Shown: positions 16,649 to 25,990, counted from the first letter of the stretch. The stretch: DNA of 64,000 nt from Ignavibacteria bacterium UBA2360 (GCA_002344125.1 DDTQ01000008.1:188262-252261); one strand, 5' to 3'. Program-made: numbers and translations. The notes: a model not told the origin generated them from the letters alone.

Positions 16649-18019
16649 ATGCAAAATATTACAATTGTAGGCGCGGGACTTGCAGGATCATTGCTCTCAG
16701 TTTACCTCGCCAAAAGAGGATACGGCGTAAATATATATGAGCGCCGACCTGATATGCGCAAAGCTGATATCAGCGCCGGTAAATCCATCAACCTCGCGCT
16801 TTCAACCCGTGGTATTCACGCGTTGAAAGAAGTTGGACTTTACGAAGAGATCAAGAAAATATCTATCCCAATGTACGGAAGGATGATACATTCACCTGAT
16901 GGCGCAACATCGCTGCAGCCTTACGGCAAGGATATGAGCGAATACATTAATTCAGTTTCAAGGGGTGAGCTTAACAAAAAACTTATGGATCTTGCCGAAG
17001 AATTCCCTTCGGTGAAATTTCATTTCAATATGCCCTGCACAGGCATTGATCTGAACAAAAACATCATACATTTTAACAATGGTACAAAAACCGGCGCAGA
17101 AGAAATTTCATCAGATGTAACAATTGCGACTGACGGAGCAACATCTCCTGTCAGAATGGAAATGCTGAAAGTTCCAAGATTCGATTTTAAGCAGGAATAC
17201 GAAAATTATGGTTACAAGGAGCTTCACATTCCACCGGATGCTAACGGTCATTTCCAAATGGAAACAAACGCGCTTCACATCTGGCCGCGCGGCTCATTTA
17301 TGCTGATCGCCCTCCCCAATATGGATGGCAGCTTTACCTGTACGCTTTTCCTGGCTTATGAGAGGGCATTAGGCGGAGAAAACAGTTTTGAAGCTCTAAA
17401 TAACAAGAAAGCGGTGCAAAGTTTTTTTGAAAAAAACTTTGCCGATGCGATCCGGCTAATGCCTGGGCTATTGAACGATTTTTTTGAAAACCCAACCGGC
17501 ACGCTGATAACAGTGAAATGTTATCCATGGTGTATGAACGGTAAAACCGCGCTGTTGGGTGATTCAGCTCACGCAATAGTGCCGTTTTTCGGGCAGGGCA
17601 TGAATGCCGCGTTTGAAGACTGCACTTATCTCAATGAATGCATCGATAAATTCCCGGGTGAATGGGACAAGATATTTAATGCTTATCAAGAGATGAGGAA
17701 AGTCAACACTGACGCGATAGCGGACCTTGCGCAGGAAAACTTCGTGGAAATGCGCGACCTGGTTGCTGATGCCCGATTCCAGTTGAAAAAGAAGATCGAA
17801 ACTCTGCTTTACAGCAAATACCCTGAGGTATTTATACCCAAATATTCAATGGTCACTTTCTTAAGAGTGCCTTATTCTGCGGCGCTTCAAAGAGGCAGGC
17901 TGCAGGAGGCGATATTACAAGAGCTTAGTGAAGGTATTTCAGATCCTGCGGAAATTGACCTTGAAAAAGCTGATAAGCTTATAAAGGAAAGACTTTCTAA
18001 GTTTGAAAATATTAACTGA
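16649..18019 (+). CDS. kmo: Kynurenine 3-monooxygenase
   Basis: 456 residues, group A flavoprotein hydroxylase that converts kynurenine to 3-hydroxykynurenine with NADPH and oxygen. The FAD-binding GAGLAG is at 8-13, followed by the acidic end of the second strand (YERRPDMR) and KSINLALSTRG, diagnostic of KMO. The second FAD motif GDSAHA is at 304-309, then VPFFGQGMNAAFEDC. The C-terminal region has hydrophobic segments; in some KMOs this part binds membranes. With kynU, nbaC and nbaD it completes the route from kynurenine to aminomuconate semialdehyde. The dioxygenase and formamidase needed from tryptophan are not in this window. Confidence 0.96.
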   Translation: MQNITIVGAGLAGSLLSVYLAKRGYGVNIYERRPDMRKADISAGKSINLALSTRGIHALKEVGLYEEIKKISIPMYGRMIHSPDGATSLQPYGKDMSEYINSVSRGELNKKLMDLAEEFPSVKFHFNMPCTGIDLNKNIIHFNNGTKTGAEEISSDVTIATDGATSPVRMEMLKVPRFDFKQEYENYGYKELHIPPDANGHFQMETNALHIWPRGSFMLIALPNMDGSFTCTLFLAYERALGGENSFEALNNKKAVQSFFEKNFADAIRLMPGLLNDFFENPTGTLITVKCYPWCMNGKTALLGDSAHAIVPFFGQGMNAAFEDCTYLNECIDKFPGEWDKIFNAYQEMRKVNTDAIADLAQENFVEMRDLVADARFQLKKKIETLLYSKYPEVFIPKYSMVTFLRVPYSAALQRGRLQEAILQELSEGISDPAEIDLEKADKLIKERLSKFENIN

Positions 18020-18020
18020 A

Positions 18021-19685
18021 TCAACCGATCAGAGAGCTGAGTACTTCAGGCTGCCTTATCCTGATTTGTTCAAGCAGCTCAGAAAGTAATCTGTTCAGCT
18101 CCTCAGAATTTATACTGCTTGCTATAAAAATGAGTTTTGCAAGATCTGAAGCAATATTGAAACTCTGTTTTTCACTTTGAATGGTTTCTGTGAATTTGAG
18201 TATTTGCGTTTTATACTTTCTGTAAACCCGCTCATTTGATTCGGTTGCGAGCATTTCAAATATCTTTAACCCCAGTTTGGTTGAACTTACCCAGCTTCCG
18301 CTGATATTAATGTAATAGAGTTTTGTAAAGCGCTGAGTTTTTTTAATGTAATTTTCAGCCAGTTCAAAATCTGCCTCCTTACCTTTCCAGAATTCCTGCT
18401 CGGCTATATTTACATATAATATAACCAGCGCGTTTGGCGAAAATAACCCGCTAAAGCGGGAAACTGACATCCTGTTCAATTCTGTCAATTCATTGAGTAC
18501 AGCGTTGTTTATCTGAATATTGAAATTATTACCGGCCGCAGAGAATTGATAAACATTACTGGAAAGCTGGTCGCTAAGCTCAAGATACCAGCTGTTTAAT
18601 GCCTCCGCCTTTCTGGAAAACAATATTTGCTTACTCACAAAATCCTCAGTGATAATTTCTGTTTCTTCACCACCGGAAAAGATCAAAAACCTTAAATAAT
18701 TGAATTCAAAATCCATTAGCTGCTGAACGTCAGTGTAGTTTACAGTTATGAACCCGAAGTTATCCCTGTGAAATTTTAATGCCTCGGGCGCAAGTTTATT
18801 ATTCTCGGTAAACTTTCTCAGAAAGAGGTAACTTTCAAATACCAAAGCCTCGGCGGTATGACCCTCGCGAAAAGCAAGATCTTTTCCCTGTTCAAACGCA
18901 TTCAGTGATCTGTTTTTATCGCGAAGAACATTATAGAGCAAACCCAGGCGGTGATAAATTTTCATTCTATGCTGCGCGTCCAATGAATCGCCGTAACGAA
19001 GCAAGATCTTTTCAAGAATTTTTACAGCTTTTTGAAGGTTATCAACTTTAAACCTGTTGGCCATTAATTTTACGGTTTGAATAAGCTGATACCTTATCAT
19101 GATATCATCCTTGATCTCATTTTTCAAAAAGCTTTTTTTTATTTTTTGTTGATATACACCCGAAAGTTTATAGTAGTGGTTACTCCTGCGTTTATCTTTC
19201 AGGTAGTTATAGATCTGTATCAATTTTTCTGAAATTTCAAACAATTCAGGCAGCCTGACTCTTTGCTTCCCGGATGCCAAAATTTCATCTTCCAGGGTAA
19301 GGAGTTCTGATCTTGCTTCTCGAAGCATTCCTTTTGCGAAGCGGCGCCGGATCTTCCCCATGGCACTTTCGCCTGTGATATCTACCCAACCGAAACAGAA
19401 TTCACGTAAATTTTTGATAAGCCTTGCTTTATGACAATCAAGCATCCGTTTGGTGACACCTATTGGTTCATTCAGAGAAATTGACAATTTTTCATCCGGC
19501 GATTTTTCCCGGGTAAGATCATCCAGCAAGTTAATGAGCATGATATTTTTCTGAGCAGCCGCTCCTTTTCTCCGCATCAGTCTATCCCTGAATTTATTCC
19601 TTACTTCGCGGGGCACTGCAGAATACTCAAAAATATAGTAATCGCTAATGAAAAACGGGTTATATTTTGGGTTTTTCAGGTTCAT
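18021..19685 (-). CDS. TPR-like helical protein of unknown function
   Basis: 554 residues, almost entirely alpha-helical by composition, with no signal peptide. The N-terminal part contains MLINLLDDLTREKSPDEKLS followed by a basic helix pair (MLDCHKARLIKNLREF), which looks like a small helical or DNA-binding-like module. Residues about 200-320 have TPR-like repeats (KIYHRLGLLYNVLRDKNRSLNAFEQGKDLA). I recall similar proteins being multi-copy in Ignavibacteria and Bacteroidota, but I do not recognise a defined family. It converges on kmo with one base between stops. A scaffolding or regulatory role is only a guess. Confidence 0.7.
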   Translation of the reverse strand: MNLKNPKYNPFFISDYYIFEYSAVPREVRNKFRDRLMRRKGAAAQKNIMLINLLDDLTREKSPDEKLSISLNEPIGVTKRMLDCHKARLIKNLREFCFGWVDITGESAMGKIRRRFAKGMLREARSELLTLEDEILASGKQRVRLPELFEISEKLIQIYNYLKDKRRSNHYYKLSGVYQQKIKKSFLKNEIKDDIMIRYQLIQTVKLMANRFKVDNLQKAVKILEKILLRYGDSLDAQHRMKIYHRLGLLYNVLRDKNRSLNAFEQGKDLAFREGHTAEALVFESYLFLRKFTENNKLAPEALKFHRDNFGFITVNYTDVQQLMDFEFNYLRFLIFSGGEETEIITEDFVSKQILFSRKAEALNSWYLELSDQLSSNVYQFSAAGNNFNIQINNAVLNELTELNRMSVSRFSGLFSPNALVILYVNIAEQEFWKGKEADFELAENYIKKTQRFTKLYYINISGSWVSSTKLGLKIFEMLATESNERVYRKYKTQILKFTETIQSEKQSFNIASDLAKLIFIASSINSEELNRLLSELLEQIRIRQPEVLSSLIG

Positions 19686-19797
19686 TTAAGCAAATTAAAA
19701 AACATGCAACAAATTACATAAATTTTGATTTTTTTTCAATTCATATAAGTATTAGATTTGTAAGTATTTAAAAACTAAAAACTCTAAGGGAGTAAAA

Positions 19798-20502
19798 ATG
19801 TCAAACACAGAAAGATCAAAAACATTTTTTCACAGGAACAATTTCTTCGTTTTTTCGTCTATTTTGGTATTGTTCGCATTTATTCTTGCGGGCTGCGTGA
19901 ACGTTGAACAGAAAACCACACTTAAACAGGATGGTTCCGGTTCAATGAAAGTTCATTACTGGACAAAAATGTCTAACCTGAAATCAGGCAAAGAGCTTGG
20001 CAGTTTCAGCTTTGATGAAGCAAAAGCAAAGCAGAATTATTCATCTTCAAACACAGATGTAAGCAGTGTAAAAGTTGAAGATAAACTTGATGATTCCACA
20101 ACACATGTTACAGTAGATCTCACATTCAAAAATATCAACGAACTTACTTCAGCAAAAGCTTTTGAAAAAGTGAAAACTTCATGGAAAGAAGGCACCGATG
20201 GAATGGATTTCAATTATACAGTTCTAAAAGATACTTCTAATGCAGGAAACATGGGTTCAAGCGATATAAAACTGAATTATGAGTTTGATCTGCCCGCAGA
20301 GGTTCTGAAAACAAACGGAAGAAAAGACGGACAGAAGATCATTTATGAAAAAACACTTGCTGATCTTAAAAATGACCTTGAAATGACCGCAACCGTAAAA
20401 AATGAAGGCAAAAAGTGCGGTCTCTTTGGTATGGAATTCCCGCTGATGGCTTTTGCAGGACTCGCTATTTCAGCGCTTGCGCTTCGCAGAAAAAAGAAAT
20501 AA
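19798..20502 (+). CDS. Lipoprotein (LppM/DUF3153-like) with C-terminal transmembrane tail
   Basis: 234 residues. A long N-region and hydrophobic segment lead to a lipobox ILAGC at about residue 33. The mature part starts VNVEQKTTLKQDGSGSM, resembling the LppM/DUF3153 lipoproteins. Unusually, the C-terminus adds a Cys-Gly, a hydrophobic helix (FPLMAFAGLAISALAL) and RRKKK, the tripartite form of processed sorting tails or a second anchor. AAGGGAG is five bases from the ATG, and TAGATTTG at 19753-19760 is a plausible -7 element. A strong terminator follows at 20523, so the gene is monocistronic. Confidence 0.75.
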   Translation: MSNTERSKTFFHRNNFFVFSSILVLFAFILAGCVNVEQKTTLKQDGSGSMKVHYWTKMSNLKSGKELGSFSFDEAKAKQNYSSSNTDVSSVKVEDKLDDSTTHVTVDLTFKNINELTSAKAFEKVKTSWKEGTDGMDFNYTVLKDTSNAGNMGSSDIKLNYEFDLPAEVLKTNGRKDGQKIIYEKTLADLKNDLEMTATVKNEGKKCGLFGMEFPLMAFAGLAISALALRRKKK

Positions 20503-20522
20503 TCGTAAGCATTAATATATAT

Positions 20523-20573
20523 AAGCCTGTCAGTATTCTGTACCCCCCAAATTGAGTTACTGACAGGCTTTTT
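20523..20573 (+). terminator. Rho-independent terminator
   Basis: AAGCCTGTCAGTA (20523-20535) pairs perfectly with TACTGACAGGCTT (20558-20570) around a 22-base loop, followed by TTT. It lies 20 bases after the lipoprotein stop. Confidence 0.85.
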
Positions 20574-20608
20574 AAATATCCTTTTATTGATATTAAATCT
20601 AAAAAAAA

Positions 20609-21067
20609 ATGAAACTGATTTTAATAATTTTATTCTTCATCACACAGGCAACTGGCTCACACGCGCTGTTTAGCCAGAGTATTTGCAGCGAAAATGAAAT
20701 TGAATCAGTTAATGATGCCAAAAGAACATCCGAAAACAACCTGGTTCACTCAACAGCAGTAACCAAACTTACTGATGAGGGCATCGAAGTTACAGCTTTT
20801 TATTACGAAAACAGGATATTAAAAATTTCAACATCTAACAGTGCTTCAGTTTCTGAACAGATCTTTTTCAATTCAGATTATCAAATGGTATATTATGAGC
20901 GTTCTGGTTTTGCAGGGAGTAAAGAGTTCTTTGATATCTACTATTTCAGGGGAAACACGCTTTTCTGCAGAGAGAACGGACTGAATGGTGAAAAAGTGAA
21001 ATTCAGCAGAAAAGCAGGTCAAAAAATTCTTGAAACAGTTGAAAAATATCTTCTCGAAGTTCAATAA
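20609..21067 (+). CDS. Small secreted protein, unknown
   Basis: 152 residues. An N-terminal hydrophobic stretch (LILIILFFITQATG) with a lysine before it is a signal peptide, with cleavage probably in the segment before QSICSENE. The remainder is mostly beta-strand by pattern and contains no recognised motif. It begins 36 bases after the preceding terminator. A second small secreted protein follows on the same strand after 150 bases; the two share a QS/QA plus Cys start after the signal peptide but no obvious further similarity. Confidence 0.6.
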   Translation: MKLILIILFFITQATGSHALFSQSICSENEIESVNDAKRTSENNLVHSTAVTKLTDEGIEVTAFYYENRILKISTSNSASVSEQIFFNSDYQMVYYERSGFAGSKEFFDIYYFRGNTLFCRENGLNGEKVKFSRKAGQKILETVEKYLLEVQ

Positions 21068-21217
21068 AGATACTTTTGTTTCAGGAATTTGATAAAACAT
21101 TCAGGGACACAGTCCTTTCATTGTATGAAATAAACAGCTGAATCTTTCTGTGTGAGAATTCAACAACCAATTCATGCATTGTAAGATAAGCTGTGTCCTT
21201 TTAATTAAATAATTGAT

Positions 21218-21730
21218 ATGAAATATTTATTTTTTTTCTGCTTTATACTTTCAACCCGGATATTTTCTCAAGCCGATTGCTCAGATAGCCGCCTTGATGC
21301 GGTAAAGGACGGGAATATTGAGATCACAGGTTTCGTTCACACCTTTGCGTACGGCAACTATAATAAAACATACAACAGTTACAGGGCAATATTCATAAAT
21401 TACAACCGGGCTGATGATTCAGACTTCAAAGAAATGAAAGGGGATGAGATCAAGGTTGTTATAATGATATTTACCGGTGACCAGAGCAAACTTGTTCCGG
21501 GTACTTATACCATTCAACCCAATGGATCAGCGGACCACAGGAGCATTGCGGTCGGTATTTACACAGCAAAGGGTACAACCTTTGCCGCAAGTTACAACAA
21601 TGAATATATAGGAAGTGTGGAAATATTCGAGTTAAGCGATAAATCACTTTGCGGAAAGATCGCGGTTAAAGACAGCAAAGGTATGGAAGTAACCGGCAGA
21701 TTCAATGTTAACAATGAACCGGTGAATTAG
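21218..21730 (+). CDS. Small secreted protein, unknown
   Basis: 170 residues. The signal peptide MKYLFFFCFILSTRIFSQ is followed by a compact domain with alternating hydrophobic residues (GSVEIFELSDKSLCGKIAV, VTGRFNV) that suggest a beta-sandwich. Two cysteines, in DCSDS and SLCGK, could form a disulfide. I do not recognise the family. There is no T9SS tail, so it is probably periplasmic. The start ATG is the only one that gives a complete signal peptide. Confidence 0.65.
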   Translation: MKYLFFFCFILSTRIFSQADCSDSRLDAVKDGNIEITGFVHTFAYGNYNKTYNSYRAIFINYNRADDSDFKEMKGDEIKVVIMIFTGDQSKLVPGTYTIQPNGSADHRSIAVGIYTAKGTTFAASYNNEYIGSVEIFELSDKSLCGKIAVKDSKGMEVTGRFNVNNEPVN

Positions 21731-21849
21731 CCGGGATTCTCAGCATCGAATTTTTCAGCCATTACGAGGCTTTCAAATTGAATTTCAGTTAGTTTAAAAT
21801 TAGTTTAAATTACATTAACAATAAAAATTTAATGTAGTTTAACTTATAT

Positions 21850-22119
21850 ATGAGAAAATTACTTTTTTACTCTCCGCTTGTTCTCGTCATTTCTGTCATT
21901 GTGTTTTCTATAATTTCAGATTTTAACACTTCCGAAGAAGCGGTACTGAGGTATAAAAAAAACGCGCCGGGTAACTGGTTTTTTTATCAGCGTGCGTTTC
22001 CCGTTGGTGATATACCCTATGAAAAGTTTTACGCGGCTATGGAAGAAAAAAGGTTATGGAACAGATGGATAATCCCACATCCGGCCTTAACTGGATATCA
22101 AAAGGTCCTTATAACGTAG
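21850..22119 (+). CDS. N-terminal signal-peptide fragment of a split T9SS propeller protein
   Basis: 89 codons encoding a signal peptide (LLFYSPLVLVISVIVFSII) and the first about 60 residues of a secreted protein, ending FYAAMEEKRLW before it runs out of homology. The large propeller reading frame at 22056-24410 lies in the -1 frame, has no signal peptide of its own and overlaps this frame. In the overlap an A6 run at 22046-22051 would join the frames if it had one extra A, giving ...AAMEEKKVMEQMDNP.... This is therefore most likely the 5' part of one gene interrupted by a homopolymer indel, or read by slippage. Confidence 0.7.
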   Translation: MRKLLFYSPLVLVISVIVFSIISDFNTSEEAVLRYKKNAPGNWFFYQRAFPVGDIPYEKFYAAMEEKRLWNRWIIPHPALTGYQKVLIT

Positions 22120-24410
22120 GCGGCAGAATTACCGCCATTGCCGTTAATCCCTCAAATCCGGATATTATTATAATTGGCGCGGCCGCAGGCGGAATATTTA
22201 AAACCACCAACGGCGGAATGAACTGGAGCGCTAAAACAGACGAGTGGCCCAGTCTTTCAATTGGCTCGCTGGTTATGCATCCATCAAATCCAAACATAAT
22301 TTACTGCGGAACCGGTGAAGGCAACAGCGCAATTGACGTTTACCCCGGCTTTGGCGTGCTCAAATCAACGGATATGGGTGAAACCTGGAACGTGATTGGC
22401 TTAACTGATGCGCTGCACATTCCCGCCATGGATATTCACCCGCTGGACCCCAATACGTTATACGCGTCTGTAATGGCTTTCAGGTCGTTTGGGCAGAATA
22501 AGGGCATTTATAAATCAACAAACGGGGGGGTGAACTGGAACAGGGTGTTGTTTGTTTCTGATTCCACTTCCGGCGTCGATGTAAGGGTTTCACCGGATGA
22601 TCTTAACATTGTTTACGCCGCCATGTGGGAGCGCGTAAGAACTCCGCCTTCAGTATCAAAAACGGGCGGCATTACAAGCGGGCTCTATCGTTCATCAAAC
22701 GCTGGAGCAAACTGGCAGCTTCTTGGCGTTTCGCAGGGTATCCCTGCTCCGGCGGCTACTACCGGCAGAATAAGTATTGCGGTTGCTCAATCTAATCCCA
22801 ATGTGGTGTATTCGATCTTCAAGACCACAACCGGCAATAATATCAGCGGAATATATAAATCAACCAACAAAGGACTCAATTGGGCAACCATGTCAATGTC
22901 AGGAGTTCAATCATCCGGGTTTGACTGGTATTTTGGACTTATCGAAGTTGACCCCACAAACCCAAACACAGTTTATATCGGCAGCGTTGATATATTCAGA
23001 ACAACGAATGGCTCGAACTGGGTTAACTTAACGAATTCATACAGCGGATCTTTTGAACAGCAGCATCCGGATCAGCATGTGCTGTGGATAAACCCTGCTA
23101 ACCCGAACAATCTGATAAACGGAAATGATGGCGGAATATTCAAAACCGGCACCGGCAACGCTCCATGGACAAAAAGTTATGACCTGCCCATATCACAGTT
23201 TTACGCAAGTAATATAGACCACCTGAACCCGTTAAGAAAAATTGGCGGTACGCAGGATAACGGATCAATGATAACATTTGACGGCGGAACAGATAACTGG
23301 GAAGTAATATACGGAGGTGATGGTTTTACCGCCCATGTTGACTATACCAATTCAAACATAATTTACTGCGCTTCACAAAACGGGGGACTTGGCAGAAGTA
23401 CCAATAACGGGGTCTCGTTCAGTAATATAACAAACGGCTTAAGCGGCAGGTTTAACTGGTCAACACCTTATATACTTGATAACCAGGATCCGGCAATACT
23501 TTACGCAGGAAGCCACATGATCTTTCGCTCAACCAACCGCGGAACCTCGTGGACTGCGATCAGCGGCGATCTGACACGCGGACCCAACGGAAGGCTTGGT
23601 ACAATTACATGTATAACAAGCGGTGTGGCAGGCAATAACCAGCGCGTAATTTACACAGGTACTGATGATGCAAAAATTTCTGTGACAACAAACTCAGGAG
23701 CAAACTGGCTTGATGTTACGGGTTCGCTGCCGCAAAGATATGTAACCGATATCAGGTGCGATAGCCGCAATCCGGCGATTGCATATGTTACTTTGAGTGG
23801 TTTTAATATTGATGAAAGAAACACCAGGATATACCGTACTACAAATTATGGATCAACCTGGAGCAATATTTCCGGTAATCTTCTGAATGTACCTGCGAAT
23901 TCTATCATTGTTGATGAAGTACGTGATTCAGTATTATACGTTGGATGTGATGCAGGAGTATATTATACTACTAACCTGGGGGCAAGCTGGGCAATCCTTG
24001 GAACCGGCCTGCCAAACGCGCCTGTGTTTGATATTAATTACCATGCAGGTTCACAGATATTGTGCGCAGGTACTCATGGCAGATCAATTTTTGAAATCAG
24101 CACTGCTAACATACCTATAGGGATTGTAAATAACAGCGAGATTGCTGAAAGTTTTTCACTGGGACAGAATTTCCCTAATCCATTTAATCCTGTAACAAGC
24201 ATAAAAATCTCAATTCCAAAGGCTGATTATGTAAGGCTCATAGTATATGATATCCGGGGAAGCGAGGTTGCTCTTCTTATCAACAAAAATATGCCAAAGG
24301 GTGAATATACATACGAATTTGACGCTTCAAATCTGCCAAGCGGTGTATATTTCTATACCCTTAGAACAGAGAAATTTACATCAACTAAAAAGATGATATT
24401 GGTAAAGTAA
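22056..24410 (+). CDS. BNR/sortilin-like beta-propeller protein with T9SS sorting domain (main part of split gene)
   Basis: 784 residues of repeated blades of the BNR/VPS10 type, each with a variant of FKTTNGGMNW (for example GIYKSTNGGVNW, GLYRSSNAGANW, TTNSGANW). These are seen in exo-acting glycoside hydrolases and in non-enzymatic surface propellers; no catalytic acids could be assigned. The C-terminal about 80 residues are a T9SS sorting domain (QNFPNPFNPVTSI ... KKMILVK). A signal peptide is needed for type IX export and is supplied only by the overlapping upstream frame 21850-22119. The nominal ATG at 22056 is probably not the real start; this frame is open from 22023. Confidence 0.85.
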   Translation: MEQMDNPTSGLNWISKGPYNVGGRITAIAVNPSNPDIIIIGAAAGGIFKTTNGGMNWSAKTDEWPSLSIGSLVMHPSNPNIIYCGTGEGNSAIDVYPGFGVLKSTDMGETWNVIGLTDALHIPAMDIHPLDPNTLYASVMAFRSFGQNKGIYKSTNGGVNWNRVLFVSDSTSGVDVRVSPDDLNIVYAAMWERVRTPPSVSKTGGITSGLYRSSNAGANWQLLGVSQGIPAPAATTGRISIAVAQSNPNVVYSIFKTTTGNNISGIYKSTNKGLNWATMSMSGVQSSGFDWYFGLIEVDPTNPNTVYIGSVDIFRTTNGSNWVNLTNSYSGSFEQQHPDQHVLWINPANPNNLINGNDGGIFKTGTGNAPWTKSYDLPISQFYASNIDHLNPLRKIGGTQDNGSMITFDGGTDNWEVIYGGDGFTAHVDYTNSNIIYCASQNGGLGRSTNNGVSFSNITNGLSGRFNWSTPYILDNQDPAILYAGSHMIFRSTNRGTSWTAISGDLTRGPNGRLGTITCITSGVAGNNQRVIYTGTDDAKISVTTNSGANWLDVTGSLPQRYVTDIRCDSRNPAIAYVTLSGFNIDERNTRIYRTTNYGSTWSNISGNLLNVPANSIIVDEVRDSVLYVGCDAGVYYTTNLGASWAILGTGLPNAPVFDINYHAGSQILCAGTHGRSIFEISTANIPIGIVNNSEIAESFSLGQNFPNPFNPVTSIKISIPKADYVRLIVYDIRGSEVALLINKNMPKGEYTYEFDASNLPSGVYFYTLRTEKFTSTKKMILVK

Positions 24411-24429
24411 GGAATATATAAAGTAAACA

Positions 24430-24464
24430 AAAAAGCCTGTCAATTTGTAATTGCCAGGCTTTTT
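24430..24464 (+). terminator. Terminator after the propeller gene
   Basis: AAAAAGCCTG (24430-24439) pairs with CAGGCTTTTT (24455-24464), with inner CAATT/AATTG pairing. The A- and T-runs suit both directions, so it may also serve the convergent gene 24554-25948. Confidence 0.8.
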
Positions 24465-24509
24465 CAATTATCTTTTTTTAAGTTTTATTTCATTCGGTTA
24501 ATATTTGAT

Positions 24510-24530
24510 ATTCCACATTCCACATTCCAC
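24510..24530. repeat. Short tandem repeat ATTCCAC x3
   Basis: Three perfect copies of the heptamer ATTCCAC followed by decayed units, between two convergent genes. Confidence 0.8.
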
Positions 24531-24553
24531 ATTTTACCTTTCACATTCCAAAC

Positions 24554-25948
24554 TTACTTAATCAAAACCATCTTCTTTGTTTCCTTAAATGATCCCGCTT
24601 CAAGGGAATAAAGATATATCCCGCTTGCAAGCGAAGAAGCATCAAGCTCAGCAGTATAATTACCGGCATTAAGATTTTGCTCAACCAGTGTTTTAACCTT
24701 TTTCCCTGCAGCATCAAAAACTACAAGCTTTGTATTGAATGAAACACCCGAATTATTTTTGGGAATACTGAATCTGATCTTGGTAACCGGATTAAATGGA
24801 TTGGGGAAATTTTGTTCGAGTGCAAATCCTTCCGGCACTTCAGTGCCGTTGTGACTGATGCCAATAGGGTCGCCGAATCTCAATACATATAATCCTGTGT
24901 TAATATCGCTGCCTATAAATCTGCCCGAAGGATAATATGGAAATACGTTCCACGCGCCCTGGTATGCTAACCCTGAGCCTGGATATGTATCATAGTAACC
25001 TATTACAGTCGGCTGTGCCGGAAGCGTACTGATATCGAGCGCAACTATTCCCGCGCGGTAGTGCGACATAAAGATGGTATCACCCTTAAAATAGGCGTTA
25101 TGCACCATTGCCGTTTCATATGGAATATATTCATAAACCAATGTTATGTTTGCGAGATTTGCCGCATCCCAAATACGCAAATGATTTGAGCCGCCTTCAT
25201 CTGTTGTTAACAGCCACCGGCGGTTATCGCTGAACCATACATTATGGCAAACCGGGTTCGGGTAACTGAACTGTCCAACAAGTACAGGGTTATCCTTATC
25301 AGTAACACTAATAATAGACATTTTACTGTTCGGGTTGTAAATGTTAGCGGCGTACACAGTATCATTTTTAATAAAGCAATCATGGGAGTATGGCGCGGGT
25401 CCGTTGCCGCGCTTCACTGGATTTTCAGGATCAGAGATATCCAGTATCACCAGACCTCCGCCGTTATAATTCGCGCCGTTTAGATATAAGTAATTACCAT
25501 CGCTCTTTATAGTATGTGTTGTAGTGTAACCGGCAAATGTCCAGTTCTTAACATGATACAATGAATCAGGCAGGTACTGAAGGTCAACTATCTGCAAACC
25601 CTGGTTTGCGCCTGAACCTTCAGATACAATATACAGATAGTGTCCCACAACGGTAAACTCTCTGTAGCCATAAAACGAAGTGGGGCCCGGGATAGTATCG
25701 CACTGTACAACATTATTGCCGTCGGTTATATCATAAACGGCTGTGCCGTTCCAGTAGCCTAAAATGGCGTATTCTCTTCCGGCGGGTGATGTCCATCCCC
25801 AGCAGGAAGCGTAGTGCCAGCCGGCGGGGGTGCCGCCCGCGTTATGTTCATTCTTTTGTGATATAAGGGTCATATTCATTACTGCCTGCGAAAGCAGATC
25901 ACTGCCGGCCGCAAACAATACAAGCAAAAAGAGTATCGCTTTTTTCAT
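24554..25948 (-). CDS. Choice-of-anchor B (LVIVD-repeat) secreted protein with T9SS sorting domain
   Basis: 464 residues. Signal peptide (MKKAILFLLVLFAAGSDLLSQ), then LVIVD-type repeats forming a propeller: LQIVDLQYLP, GLVILDISDPENP, GIVALDIST. The pattern NEHNAGGTPAGWHYASCWGW near the N-terminus and the repeated TAVYDITDG match the choice-of-anchor B family, whose members carry different C-terminal anchors in different phyla. Here the anchor is a T9SS sorting domain (QNFPNPFNPVTKI ... KKMVLIK). No catalytic site is known for the family. It is followed on the same strand, upstream in transcription, by two lipoprotein genes. Confidence 0.88.
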   Translation of the reverse strand: MKKAILFLLVLFAAGSDLLSQAVMNMTLISQKNEHNAGGTPAGWHYASCWGWTSPAGREYAILGYWNGTAVYDITDGNNVVQCDTIPGPTSFYGYREFTVVGHYLYIVSEGSGANQGLQIVDLQYLPDSLYHVKNWTFAGYTTTHTIKSDGNYLYLNGANYNGGGLVILDISDPENPVKRGNGPAPYSHDCFIKNDTVYAANIYNPNSKMSIISVTDKDNPVLVGQFSYPNPVCHNVWFSDNRRWLLTTDEGGSNHLRIWDAANLANITLVYEYIPYETAMVHNAYFKGDTIFMSHYRAGIVALDISTLPAQPTVIGYYDTYPGSGLAYQGAWNVFPYYPSGRFIGSDINTGLYVLRFGDPIGISHNGTEVPEGFALEQNFPNPFNPVTKIRFSIPKNNSGVSFNTKLVVFDAAGKKVKTLVEQNLNAGNYTAELDASSLASGIYLYSLEAGSFKETKKMVLIK

Positions 25949-25990
25949 CTGGATATGGTTTAGATGGATAAATAGTAATTATTGAGCCTG

